Shown in pieces: positions 42,935 through 51,734 of a DNA stretch of 64,000 nucleotides. Where the stretch lies: contig NZ_JBHKFI010000002.1 in NCBI RefSeq assembly GCF_042263505.1, forward strand, positions 186,001 through 250,000, in the 5' to 3' direction. The notes beneath the pieces are model-generated. The model was given only the letters and a program-made list of their open reading frames with translations, did no database searches and was not told the origin of the DNA. Made by a program: the position numbers and the translations under genes. The DNA comes from Bacillus_BE sp042263505. GTDB lineage: Bacteria > Bacillota > Bacilli > Bacillales > Cytobacillaceae. Positions within the stretch are counted from its first letter, which is position 1. Every line of letters starts with the position of its first letter.

Positions 42935-43636
42935 ATGCAGCAATCAAAGGAAGAACGTGTCCATCATGTCTTTGAAAGTATTTCTGATAATTATGATAAG
43001 ATGAACTCGGTGATTAGTTTTAAGCAACATCTTAGATGGCGGAAGGATACCATGAGTCGAATGAATGTTCAAAAAGGTAAGAAGGCCCTTGATGTTTGTT
43101 GCGGTACCGCAGACTGGACGATTGCTTTAGCTAATGCGGTGGGCACTTCAGGTGAAGTAATCGGTTTAGATTTTAGCCAAAACATGTTAAAGATTGGCCA
43201 AGAAAAGGTCGCCAATTTAAAATTGGATCAAGTTAAATTAGTTCAAGGAAATGCGATGGAACTTCCCTTTGAAGATGGTACATTTGATTATGTGACCATT
43301 GGATTTGGGCTAAGGAACGTACCGGACTACCTGCAAGTATTGAAAGAAATGAATCGGGTCTTGAAACCGGGCGGATTAGCTGTTTGTCTTGAAACTTCAC
43401 AGCCAACCTTGTTTGGCTATAAACAGCTATTTCATTTTTATTTTCGGTTTATTATGCCAATGTTTGGAAAATTATTTGCGAAGAGCTATGAGGAATATTC
43501 TTGGCTACAGGAATCTGCCCGGGATTTTCCAGGTATGAAAGAACTTGCTAAAATGTTTAAACAGGCGGGCTTTAAGAAAGTTACCTATAAGCCGTACAGT
43601 GGTGGGGCGGCAGCTGTTCATTTTGGAAGCAAATAG
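42935..43636 (+). CDS. menG: Demethylmenaquinone methyltransferase
   Basis: A 233-residue class I SAM methyltransferase (UbiE/MenG, formerly MenH/GerCB) that performs the last step of menaquinone synthesis. The SAM-binding motif is ALDVCCGTADWTIALA, followed by GNAMELPFEDGTFDYVTIGF and the family phrase GFGLRNVPD. The C terminus ends SGGAAAVHFGSK, typical of UbiE. ATG 42935 gives the same length as B. subtilis. It lies between the two heptaprenyl synthase genes, which make the co-substrate. Confidence 0.95.
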   Translation: MQQSKEERVHHVFESISDNYDKMNSVISFKQHLRWRKDTMSRMNVQKGKKALDVCCGTADWTIALANAVGTSGEVIGLDFSQNMLKIGQEKVANLKLDQVKLVQGNAMELPFEDGTFDYVTIGFGLRNVPDYLQVLKEMNRVLKPGGLAVCLETSQPTLFGYKQLFHFYFRFIMPMFGKLFAKSYEEYSWLQESARDFPGMKELAKMFKQAGFKKVTYKPYSGGAAAVHFGSK

Positions 43637-43725
43637 GATGAAATGGATAAATTTGTGAAAATATTCATAAATGAATAAAATGCGGAATATAAGTGACAGG
43701 ATTTTTTTAACCAGGGTGAAGTCAT

Positions 43726-44688
43726 ATGAAATTACAAATGATGTTATCATTTTTAAACCAGGATATTAATATAATTGAAAAAACACTTGAGGAAACGATT
43801 CATGCTGATTCTCCCATATTGCATCAAGCATCCTTGCAATTAATCAAAGCTGGGGGGAAAAGGATTCGCCCTATTTTTGTATTATTATCTGGAAAATTCG
43901 GTCAGTATGATATCAATAGAATAAAGAATGTTGCGGTTGCTCTTGAACTGATTCATATGGCTTCCCTTGTTCATGATGATGTGATTGATGACGCTGAATT
44001 AAGGCGCGGCAGACCTACGATTAATACAAAATGGGACAATAAAGTAGCAATGTATACAGGTGACTATATTTTTGCTCGAGCACTTGAATTGATGACGAAA
44101 ATCGAAAATCCTGAGGCACATAGAATCTTATCTAATACGATGGTCGAATTAACAATTGGTGAGATTGAACAAATAAAAGATAAATATCGATTTGATCAAA
44201 ATATTAAGGATTATTTTCGAAGAATTAAACGGAAAACAGCGTTACTAATTGCAGCAAGCTGCCAATTAGGAGCTATTGCCGCCGATGTAGAGAAAAATGT
44301 TCAACAGAAATTATCCCGCTTTGGTTATTATGTTGGTATGAGCTATCAAATCATCGATGATATTCTGGATTTTACTGGAAATGAGAAGGAATTGGGCAAA
44401 CCTGCAGGAGGGGATTTACTGCAAGGAAATATAACACTTCCGGTGCTTTTTGCTATGGAGGATGAAGAAATTCACTCAAGAATTTGCAAGGTTCATGAAC
44501 ATACAACACGTGGGGAAATCGATCAGATCATTGCGTTAATTAAACAATCAGATTCGATTAAAAAATCGGTTGCTGTCAGTGATCATTATTTAAATAAGGC
44601 TCTTGCCATCATTGATGAACTTCCACAGAATAAAGCCAAACGAGCTCTAAAGGATATTGCGAATTTTATTGGAAAACGAAAATTTTAG
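43726..44688 (+). CDS. hepT: Heptaprenyl diphosphate synthase component II
   Basis: A 320-residue trans-isoprenyl diphosphate synthase, the catalytic subunit. It has the first aspartate-rich motif LVHDDVIDDAELRRGRPT and the second YQIIDDILDFTG, plus GGKRIRP near the N terminus. It works with HepS to extend farnesyl diphosphate to C35. AGGGTGA precedes the ATG. The menG-hepT gap is about 90 bp. Confidence 0.95.
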   Translation: MKLQMMLSFLNQDINIIEKTLEETIHADSPILHQASLQLIKAGGKRIRPIFVLLSGKFGQYDINRIKNVAVALELIHMASLVHDDVIDDAELRRGRPTINTKWDNKVAMYTGDYIFARALELMTKIENPEAHRILSNTMVELTIGEIEQIKDKYRFDQNIKDYFRRIKRKTALLIAASCQLGAIAADVEKNVQQKLSRFGYYVGMSYQIIDDILDFTGNEKELGKPAGGDLLQGNITLPVLFAMEDEEIHSRICKVHEHTTRGEIDQIIALIKQSDSIKKSVAVSDHYLNKALAIIDELPQNKAKRALKDIANFIGKRKF

Positions 44689-44781
44689 GATATTGCTAAA
44701 TTTTCGAAACAATGATAATATTTTCGTGGGTTATCTAGTAGTTAGATGATTTATATACATAGAGTTTTAGGAGTGGAACAA

Positions 44782-45228
44782 ATGGAAAAAACATTTTTAA
44801 TGGTTAAACCAGATGGAGTTCAGAGAAATTTAGTAGGTGAGATTGTTTCTCGCTTTGAAAAGAAAGGCTTTCGTCTTGTTGGGGCTAAATTAATGCAAAT
44901 CACTAATGAATTAGCCGAACAACATTATGGAGAGCATAAGGAACGTCCTTTCTTCGGTGAATTAGTAGAATTTATTACATCAGGTCCTGTATTTGCAATG
45001 GTTTGGGAAGGCGAAGAAGTCATTTCAACGGCAAGGAAAATGATGGGTTCAACAAACCCTAAGGATGCCGAGCCTGGAACAATTCGCGGTGATTACGCAG
45101 CTACCGTTGGAAAAAATGTAATTCATGGCTCTGATTCACCAGAAAGTGCAGAAAGAGAAATTGGTTTATTTTTTAAAGAAGTGGAATTAGTTGATTATTC
45201 TAAGCTCATAAGTGAATGGGTTTACTAA
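44782..45228 (+). CDS. ndk: Nucleoside diphosphate kinase
   Basis: A 148-residue enzyme transferring the gamma-phosphate of ATP to nucleoside diphosphates. The active-site histidine is in GKNVIHGSDSPESAEREI, and the N terminus MEKTFLMVKPDGVQRN is typical. ATG 44782 follows TAGGAG; a 12-residue upstream extension is ruled out by family length. It lies between hepT and cheR, as in B. subtilis. Confidence 0.97.
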   Translation: MEKTFLMVKPDGVQRNLVGEIVSRFEKKGFRLVGAKLMQITNELAEQHYGEHKERPFFGELVEFITSGPVFAMVWEGEEVISTARKMMGSTNPKDAEPGTIRGDYAATVGKNVIHGSDSPESAEREIGLFFKEVELVDYSKLISEWVY

Positions 45229-45235
45229 TTAGCAA

Positions 45236-45268
45236 AAAATACTTGTACTTTGTACAAGTATTTTTTTG
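45236..45268 (+). terminator. Terminator of ndk
   Basis: AAATACTTGTAC and GTACAAGTATTT form a perfect stem, followed by a T run. Confidence 0.88.
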
Positions 45269-45389
45269 TAAACGGATTCAAGTACTTTCCTAAGTAAAAT
45301 GATGAAAAGGCTTTTTAAATTATTGATATGCATCACCTATTTTTCGTTATAATTGTCATGTTGGATAAAAAATTAGAGGAGAAACACAA

Positions 45390-46163
45390 ATGGCTGATGA
45401 TTATCAACTATTTATTCAAAATATCAAGAAAAAGACAGGAATAGATTTATCCCAATATAAAGAAGCACAGATGAAACGTAGATTAACATCTCTATACGAA
45501 AAAAGGGGCTTTCATACATTTCAAGATTTCTATAATGGAGTAAGTAAGGAAGCAGAATTATTACAAGAATTTCTTGATCGGATGACGATTAACGTTTCGG
45601 AATTTTATCGGAACGCGAAAAGATGGGAAGTCTTAGAAAAAAAAATCCTTCCCAAAATGTTAGAGAAGAATAAGCGCTTAAAAATTTGGAGTGCAGCATG
45701 CTCTACTGGGGAAGAGCCCTATACAATTGCGATGATTCTGTCCAAATTTATTCCTATGCCACAAATCGATATACTTGCCACTGATATTGATGAAATTGTT
45801 CTTGAAAGAGCCAAAAAGGCTATCTACCCAGAACGTTCGCTAAATGAAGTTCCTCAGGATATTAAACGAAAATTTTTCACTCAGGATGGCAGTTTTCATC
45901 AGGTTGCGGATGAAATAAAGAAAACCGTCACGTTTCGAAAACAAAATCTTCTTGCTGATTCCTTTGGCGGGCCATTCGATTTGATTGTTTGTCGCAATGT
46001 TTTAATTTATTTTACAGAAGAAGCCAAGGATGGCCTTTATAAGAAATTTAGCACAGCGTTAAAACCAGGAGGTATTTTCTTTGTTGGCAGTACAGAACAA
46101 ATCTTTAATCCGGGACTTTATCAGCTAGAAACAGAAGATACTTTTTTTTATCGAAGAAAATAA
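45390..46163 (+). CDS. cheR: Chemotaxis protein methyltransferase CheR
   Basis: A 257-residue SAM-dependent methyltransferase that methylates glutamates of chemoreceptors. The N-terminal helical domain (residues 1-80) precedes the catalytic domain, with KIWSAACSTGEEPYTIAMIL, DILATDIDEIVLERAK and DLIVCRNVLIYFT. AGAGGAGA precedes the ATG. A TATAAT lies about 35 bp upstream but its -35 is poor. The gene stands away from the main che operon, as in B. subtilis. It implies a motile organism. Confidence 0.95.
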   Translation: MADDYQLFIQNIKKKTGIDLSQYKEAQMKRRLTSLYEKRGFHTFQDFYNGVSKEAELLQEFLDRMTINVSEFYRNAKRWEVLEKKILPKMLEKNKRLKIWSAACSTGEEPYTIAMILSKFIPMPQIDILATDIDEIVLERAKKAIYPERSLNEVPQDIKRKFFTQDGSFHQVADEIKKTVTFRKQNLLADSFGGPFDLIVCRNVLIYFTEEAKDGLYKKFSTALKPGGIFFVGSTEQIFNPGLYQLETEDTFFYRRK

Positions 46164-46297
46164 AACGACAGGAGGCTGTCCCTAAAGAATCGTTAAAAGC
46201 GAATTTTTAGGGTTTAGCCCTTTTTTATTTGTTAGTCATTATACAAAATGGAATCATTTTCTATTTATATAAAGTTCATTCTAATTTTTTTCTCTGA

Positions 46298-46430
46298 GTT
46301 GATTGGAGTGGAAGGCGCGAAGACTCCTGCGGGAATAAGGGGCAGGGGAGACCCCGCAGGAGCGTTAGCGACGAGGAGGCTCCCCGTCACGCCCGCGGAA
46401 AGCGAAGCGCCTGGAACGGAAATCAACGGA
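46298..46430. repeat. GC-rich intergenic repeat with imperfect terminal inverted repeats
   Basis: This 133-bp block is strikingly GC-rich against the AT-rich surroundings. Its ends GTTGATTGGAGTGGAAGGCG and GCGCCTGGAACGGAAATCAA are imperfect inverted repeats. Internal arms such as CTCCTGCGGG and CCCGCAGGAG pair. I recall closely similar sequences scattered between genes in many Bacillaceae; no family name is assigned. The open frame across it is an artefact. The gap 46164-46699 also holds AGGCTGTCCC near 46171 and the hairpin at 46450. Confidence 0.75.
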
Positions 46431-46449
46431 ACAATTTAAGAGAACCAAA

Positions 46450-46499
46450 CAAAAAGAGGTATCCCCAAAAAATATACTTTTGAGACACCCCTTTTTTTC
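46450..46499. terminator. Hairpin between the GC-rich repeat and aroF
   Basis: AAAAAGAGGTATCCCCAAAA pairs with TTTTGAGACACCCCTTTTT with a few mismatches, and a T run follows. It could end transcription coming from cheR or be the outer end of a larger repeat unit that includes the GC-rich block. Confidence 0.6.
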
Positions 46500-46626
46500 A
46501 TTCTCATCTTTTTTGCAGGTGGGAATGGATCAATTGTTGGATGAAAACAGATTGGTCAAAGGACGAACCTCGTGATAAAATGACATAAATCTCAAAAAAT
46601 TCGTAATCTAGTTTTCCGTATTTAAT

Positions 46627-46655
46627 TTTACTATTTTTTCTTGTATCTGTATGAT
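46627..46655 (+). promoter_or_regulatory. Candidate sigma-A promoter of the aro operon
   Basis: TTTACT and TATGAT are spaced by 17 bp, 45 bp before the aroF start. The -35 box is weak. It lies downstream of the hairpin at 46450, so it is the nearest promoter candidate for aroF-aroB-aroH. Confidence 0.48.
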
Positions 46656-46699
46656 ATATTGGTACATAATCCTTTAATAAGTTGAAGGGGGAAAGAGTT

Positions 46700-47872
46700 T
46701 TGCGATACTTAACAGCCGGTGAGTCCCATGGACCACAATTAACAACTATTATCGAAGGATTGCCTGCAGGAATGCCTTTGACAAAGGAAGACATTAATAA
46801 CGAATTACTAAGAAGACAAAAGGGGCATGGTCGAGGTAGAAGAATGCAAATCGAAAGGGATTTGGTTCAAATGACAGGTGGAATTAGACATGGATATACA
46901 TTAGGATCACCTGTTTCATTAGTTGTCGAGAACAACGATTGGAAGCATTGGACGAAAATCATGGGTCAGGATCCCGTTGATTCCGATGAGGAAGAAGAGA
47001 TCAAACGTAAAATTACGCGACCAAGACCAGGGCATGCGGATCTAAATGGTGCCATAAAATACGGTCATCGGGATATGAGAAATGTCTTAGAACGTTCATC
47101 AGCCCGCGAAACGACAGTACGAGTTGCAGCAGGGGCTGTAGCTAAAAAGTTGTTATCGCTTTTAGGAATAGAGGTTGCGTCCCATGTGCTCGAAATTGGC
47201 GGAGTGAGGTCAAACGTCCATACATATTCCTCTCTTAAAGAAGTTCAAGAGATAACCGAAAAGTCACCAGTTCGTTGTTTAGACCCGTTAGCAGAAGTTC
47301 AAATGATGAAGGCGATTGATGATGCGAAGGCAAATGGAGATTCTATTGGGGGAATCGTTGAAGTCGTCATCGAAGGAATGCCTGCCGGTGTGGGCAGTTA
47401 TGTTCATTATGACCGAAAGTTAGATGCAAAAATTGCGGGTGCATTTGTCAGCATCAATGCTTTTAAAGGGGTAGAATTTGGCATTGGTTTTGAAGCTGCT
47501 AGCAAGCCGGGCAGTGAGGTCCACGATGAAATTATTTGGGATGAGAAATCAGGATATTCCCGAAGAACCAACCGCCTTGGGGGGTTCGAAGGGGGAATGA
47601 CAACAGGGATGCCAATTGTCGTAAGAGGTGTAATGAAACCAATCCCGACATTGTATAAGCCATTGCAAAGTGTGGATATCGATTCTAAGGAGCCGTTTAC
47701 AGCTAGTATTGAACGTTCCGATAGCTGTGCAGTTCCTGCGGCAGCTGTGGTTGCTGAAAATGTTGTGGCATGGGAGCTTGCCTCTGCACTAGTGGAACAA
47801 TTTTATTCTGATAGATTTGAAACATTAAAAGAATCAATTGATCGCCAACGTCAATATGCGAGGGAATTTTAA
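46700..47872 (+). CDS. aroF: Chorismate synthase
   Basis: A 390-residue FMN-dependent enzyme that makes chorismate from EPSP. Family signatures are present: YLTAGESHGPQL at the N terminus, GHGRGRRMQIE, RPGHADLNGAIKYGHRDMRN and RSSARETTVRVAAGAVAKK. The start is TTG 46700 with AAGGGGG 8 bp upstream, giving MRYLTAGESHGP as in the family. Its stop overlaps the aroB ATG by 1 bp (TAATG). B. subtilis nomenclature is used (aroF = aroC of E. coli). Confidence 0.97.
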   Translation: MRYLTAGESHGPQLTTIIEGLPAGMPLTKEDINNELLRRQKGHGRGRRMQIERDLVQMTGGIRHGYTLGSPVSLVVENNDWKHWTKIMGQDPVDSDEEEEIKRKITRPRPGHADLNGAIKYGHRDMRNVLERSSARETTVRVAAGAVAKKLLSLLGIEVASHVLEIGGVRSNVHTYSSLKEVQEITEKSPVRCLDPLAEVQMMKAIDDAKANGDSIGGIVEVVIEGMPAGVGSYVHYDRKLDAKIAGAFVSINAFKGVEFGIGFEAASKPGSEVHDEIIWDEKSGYSRRTNRLGGFEGGMTTGMPIVVRGVMKPIPTLYKPLQSVDIDSKEPFTASIERSDSCAVPAAAVVAENVVAWELASALVEQFYSDRFETLKESIDRQRQYAREF

Positions 47873-48972
47873 TGAAAACAATTACAATTCGAACTCAATC
47901 GAAACAATACCCAACAATGATCGGTCATGGAGCTAGTGAATTATTAGCTCCTTTTCTTAAAGATAATTTTCCTAGTCTAACCAAACTCTTTATTATCACA
48001 GATGAACATATTCATCAGCTACACTTTGAATCCTTTATAGAACAATTACAGGATTTTCAATCTATTGTTTCCTATGTTGTGCCAAATGGAGAAAAAGCAA
48101 AAACCTTTGAAGTCTATTATCAACTTCTAACATTTGCCTTAGAACAGAAATTAGATCGAAAGTCCATGATTCTTTCCTTAGGTGGAGGGGCAGTTGGAGA
48201 TGTTAGCGGATTTGTCGCAGGAACCTTTATGAGGGGAATTCCGTTTGTCCAGATTCCGACTACCATTTTAGCACATGATAGTGCAGTCGGGGGAAAAGTA
48301 GCGATCAACCATCCACTTGGGAAAAATCTAATTGGAGTATTTCATCAGCCAGAGGCTGTGATTTATGATTTAAACTTTTTAGGGACATTACCACAAAAGG
48401 AAAAAAGATCTGGTTTCGCAGAGGTGTTTAAAGAAGCGTTAATCGCAGATGGACAATTTTACCAATGGCTTTTAACTCATATTGATTCATTAGACTCCCT
48501 TTCTTCCGATCATCTGGCCTATTTTCTTGAGCAGGGCATGAGAATCAAGGGTTCCATTGTTGCTGAGGATGAAAAGGAAACAGGGGTACGGGCATTTCTT
48601 AACCTGGGGCATACCCTTGGTCATGCAATAGAAGCAGAGTTAGGATATGGGCAAATTACCCATGGTGAGGCTGTGGCCATCGGAACTATTTTTGCCCTTC
48701 GTTTAAGCTCTGAATTATTGGATTTAGATTTTAATCATCAGCAATTGGAAGATTGGTTAAGAAAACTGGGATATAGGATTGATTTACCAAAGCAACTTGA
48801 TAATAACAAGCTATTAAACAGGATGAAATTAGACAAGAAGTCTGTTGGTCAAAATGTTCATTTTGTCCTTCTAGAAAAAATCGGAGTACCAAAAATGGTT
48901 GAGGTGCAGGATGTGTTGCTTTTACAAAAGCTTGAAGAGTTTAAGGTAAAGGGAGAGAAGATGAATGATTAG
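47872..48972 (+). CDS. aroB: 3-dehydroquinate synthase
   Basis: A 366-residue NAD- and metal-dependent enzyme, second step of the shikimate pathway. Motifs: GGGAVGDVSGFVAGTFMRG (NAD site), PTTILAHDSAVGGKVAINHP, KNLIGVFHQPEAV and the metal-ligand regions FAEVFKEALIAD and LNLGHTLGHAIEAE. It is coupled to aroF by TAATG and overlaps aroH by 8 bp. Confidence 0.97.
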   Translation: MKTITIRTQSKQYPTMIGHGASELLAPFLKDNFPSLTKLFIITDEHIHQLHFESFIEQLQDFQSIVSYVVPNGEKAKTFEVYYQLLTFALEQKLDRKSMILSLGGGAVGDVSGFVAGTFMRGIPFVQIPTTILAHDSAVGGKVAINHPLGKNLIGVFHQPEAVIYDLNFLGTLPQKEKRSGFAEVFKEALIADGQFYQWLLTHIDSLDSLSSDHLAYFLEQGMRIKGSIVAEDEKETGVRAFLNLGHTLGHAIEAELGYGQITHGEAVAIGTIFALRLSSELLDLDFNHQQLEDWLRKLGYRIDLPKQLDNNKLLNRMKLDKKSVGQNVHFVLLEKIGVPKMVEVQDVLLLQKLEEFKVKGEKMND

Positions 48973-49339
48973 AGGAGTAAGAGGAGCTACAACGGTACCT
49001 GAAAACTTTGAACAAGAAATTTTATCAGCAACGGAACAATTGATGAAGGAAATGATTGCTCAAAATAAAATTGAACCGGATAATGTTGCTTCTGTTTTCA
49101 TTTCTGTAACGGATGATATTGATGCAGCGTTTCCAGCTAAAGCGATCCGCTCTCTAGAGGGTTGGACTTTTGTTCCTGTTATGTGCATGCGTGAAATTCC
49201 CGTAAAAGATTCTTTAACACATTGCATTCGTATTATGGTTCACGTCAATACCTACCAACATCAGAAGGATATTCAACATGTATACTTAGAGGAAGCAACT
49301 TGCTTACGGCCGGATTTAAAACATGATGATGACAAATGA
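48965..49339 (+). CDS. aroH: Chorismate mutase, AroH type
   Basis: A 124-residue monofunctional chorismate mutase that makes prephenate. The active-site residues of the B. subtilis enzyme (Arg7, Glu78, Arg90) correspond here to Arg6, Glu77 and Arg89 (MIRGVRGATT, MREIPV, HCIRIMVHVN). It overlaps aroB by 8 bp. In B. subtilis trpEDCFBA follows directly; here hisC follows after about 100 bp with no trp genes. Confidence 0.96.
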   Translation: MIRGVRGATTVPENFEQEILSATEQLMKEMIAQNKIEPDNVASVFISVTDDIDAAFPAKAIRSLEGWTFVPVMCMREIPVKDSLTHCIRIMVHVNTYQHQKDIQHVYLEEATCLRPDLKHDDDK

Positions 49340-49442
49340 AAAAAATTCGCCACATTATTGTAAGTATGATAAAATAAATATACTTTAACGCTTTAAAGCG
49401 TATCGGAAATAAACTTTAATGCTCTATAATGAGGTGAAACCA

Positions 49443-50543
49443 ATGAGATGGAAAGAACAATTATTGACTTTAACTCCATATCAACCTGGTAAAACAATTG
49501 GAGAGGTAAAGAGACAATACGGGTTAAAGGATATTACAAAACTAGCTTCAAATGAGAATCCGTTTGGGTGTTCAAAGGTAGTGTTGGAAGTTTTACAAAA
49601 GGCTGCTCATTTTGAAAAATATCCAGATGGCTATGCAACCGAATTTCGATTTCAATTGGCGAAATTTTTAAAAGTTCAACCGGATCAATTGATTTTTGGA
49701 AATGGTTCTGATGAAATTATCCAAATTATTTCTCGAGCACTGCTCGATGAAAGATACAATACGGTCATGGCTACGCCAACATTTTCACAGTATAAACATA
49801 ATGCTATAATCGATGGAGCAAAAAGCATAAGAGAGATTCCTTTAATTGATGGGGAGCACGATTTGACTGCGATGTTGAATGCGATTGACGATAAGACAAA
49901 TGTAGTTTGGCTCTGCAGTCCGAATAATCCTACCGGAGCCTATATTCCGGAAGATAAGTTGATTAACTTTTTAAATATGGTGCCAAAATCTACGCTTGTT
50001 GTCCTTGATGAAGCTTATTACGAATATGTAGTTGCAGAGGATTACTATAATTCCATTGAGTTGTTAAAGGATTATCAAAACTTAATTGTGTTAAGGACCT
50101 TCTCCAAAATATATGGCCTTGCCAGTTTCCGTGTAGGGTATGGGGTAAGTCATCCCGATGTCATCCGTGCCCTTGAACCTGCAAGAGGTCCATTTAATAC
50201 AAATACATTAGGGCAATTGGTTGCGGCAAATGCGATAAAGGATCAAGCCTTTGTGAATTCCTGCCGCAAAGCAAATCGGGAAGGCTTACAGCAGTATTAT
50301 GATTTTTGTGAAGAAAATGGATTGAACTATTTTCCTTCTCAAGCCAATTTTATATTAATTGATTTTGATAGAGAAGGAAATGAAGTTTTCCAATATTTAA
50401 TTGAAAGAGGCTATATCGTTCGTTCAGGAAATGCATTAGGATTTCCTACGTCAGTTAGAATTACAGTCGGTTCAAAAGAACAAAATGAAGGTTTAATCCA
50501 ATTATTAAAAGAATATGTATCTCAAATTAAAGCACATTCTTAA
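49443..50543 (+). CDS. hisC: Histidinol-phosphate / aromatic aminotransferase
   Basis: A 366-residue fold-type I PLP aminotransferase. The PLP lysine is in RTFSKIYGLASFRVGYG, with LASNENPFG, SPNNPTGAY and VVLDEAYYEYV in order. In B. subtilis HisC acts both in histidine synthesis and on phenylpyruvate/hydroxyphenylpyruvate, which explains its place before tyrA. ATG 49443 has GAGGTGA upstream. It is followed closely by tyrA and aroE. Confidence 0.96.
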   Translation: MRWKEQLLTLTPYQPGKTIGEVKRQYGLKDITKLASNENPFGCSKVVLEVLQKAAHFEKYPDGYATEFRFQLAKFLKVQPDQLIFGNGSDEIIQIISRALLDERYNTVMATPTFSQYKHNAIIDGAKSIREIPLIDGEHDLTAMLNAIDDKTNVVWLCSPNNPTGAYIPEDKLINFLNMVPKSTLVVLDEAYYEYVVAEDYYNSIELLKDYQNLIVLRTFSKIYGLASFRVGYGVSHPDVIRALEPARGPFNTNTLGQLVAANAIKDQAFVNSCRKANREGLQQYYDFCEENGLNYFPSQANFILIDFDREGNEVFQYLIERGYIVRSGNALGFPTSVRITVGSKEQNEGLIQLLKEYVSQIKAHS

Positions 50544-50579
50544 ATTTGCTATTTGTTAACAAAAAGTGGGTGTTTTCCC

Positions 50580-51686
50580 TTGAGGGGTCAAGTGTTTGTC
50601 ATTGGGTTGGGATTGATTGGCGGTTCAATTGCCCTTTGTATAAAAGAAGCGCATAAAGATTCGGTTCTCATTGGGTATGATATAAATCATGAACAATGTA
50701 AGCTTGCAAAAATGCTAGGGGTTATTGATTCAATTGCGGAGTCAATTGAGCAAGGAGCAAAGGAAGCAGATTTAATTGTGATTTCCACACCAGTGAAGGA
50801 ATCAGTAAAAATCATTGATTTACTTTGTTCCATAGAATTAAAGAAAAATGTGATTATCACGGATGCAGGCAGTACAAAAATGGAGATTGTTAGTGCTGCA
50901 GAGTGTTTAAAGGAAAAAGGACTTACATTTATTGGCGGGCATCCTATGGCAGGCTCTCATAAAAGTGGTGTGAGTGCTGCAAAAGCGCTTTTATTTGAAA
51001 ATGCCTTTTATTTATTAACTCCTGAGGAAACTACTCAACAAGAGAAAATGGAGCAACTACAAACTTGGTTAATGGGGACAAAAGCGAAGTTTTTAGTTGT
51101 TACTCCAGAGGAACATGATTATTTAACGGGTGTGATTAGTCATTTTCCACATGTGATTGCAGCATCCCTTGTTCATCAAGCAGAGCAAACAAGCCAGAAT
51201 CAGAAGCTTGTTACAAGGCTTGCTGCAGGGGGATTTCGTGATATAACAAGGATTGCATCAAGCAGCCCAACGATGTGGAAGGATATCCTTCTGCAAAATA
51301 GGAGCGTACTGCTCCAATTATTGCAAAAATGGCAGCATGAGATGACAAAAATCACCACCATGCTTGAAAACGAGAATGAGGACGCCATTTATCAATATTT
51401 TTTTCAGGCGAAACAATTTCGAGATGAGCTACCGCAAAAGGAAAAAGGAGCAATCCCGGCCTTTTACGAATTATTTGTTGATATTCCGGATTACCCAGGG
51501 ATTATTTCTGAAATTACTGGGTTTCTTGCAAAAGAAAGTATTAGCATTGTCAATATTCGCATTCTTGAAACCAGAGAGGATATTAACGGAGTGCTTGTGA
51601 TTAGTTTTCAAACAGAGGAAGATCGCCTTCGTGCTGATCAATGTATCAGGCATTATTCCAATTATGAAACCTCGATAGAGCCTTAA
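50580..51686 (+). CDS. tyrA: Prephenate dehydrogenase
   Basis: A 368-residue NAD enzyme that converts prephenate to 4-hydroxyphenylpyruvate for tyrosine. It has the Rossmann motif VFVIGLGLIGGSIAL, GGHPMAGSHKSGV with the catalytic His, VISHFPHVIAASLV and FRDITRIASS. A C-terminal ACT domain (IPDYPGIISEITGFLAKESI) suggests feedback control. TTG 50580 is preferred, with GGGTG upstream; TTG 50553 would add nine residues that do not fit the family. Confidence 0.94.
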   Translation: MRGQVFVIGLGLIGGSIALCIKEAHKDSVLIGYDINHEQCKLAKMLGVIDSIAESIEQGAKEADLIVISTPVKESVKIIDLLCSIELKKNVIITDAGSTKMEIVSAAECLKEKGLTFIGGHPMAGSHKSGVSAAKALLFENAFYLLTPEETTQQEKMEQLQTWLMGTKAKFLVVTPEEHDYLTGVISHFPHVIAASLVHQAEQTSQNQKLVTRLAAGGFRDITRIASSSPTMWKDILLQNRSVLLQLLQKWQHEMTKITTMLENENEDAIYQYFFQAKQFRDELPQKEKGAIPAFYELFVDIPDYPGIISEITGFLAKESISIVNIRILETREDINGVLVISFQTEEDRLRADQCIRHYSNYETSIEP

Positions 51687-51734
51687 GTCTTGAAAAAATA
51701 AATGTTACATTTTTTATAATTGAGGGGGGTTCGA

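Noticed and set aside
45336..45358. TATAAT upstream of cheR as a firm promoter
   Set aside because: The -10 is perfect, but the only -35 candidate (TTGATA) is at 19 bp spacing. Left as a remark in the cheR entry.
46248..46439. A 63-codon open frame between cheR and aroF
   Set aside because: It lies almost wholly in the GC-rich repeat, has a composition unlike any neighbour and has no ribosome site. It is explained by the repeat.
51691..51720. TTGAAA with a perfect TATAAT just before aroE
   Set aside because: Spacing is 19 bp and the predicted start would fall within the aroE ribosome site, leaving no leader. aroE is more likely read from upstream with hisC-tyrA.
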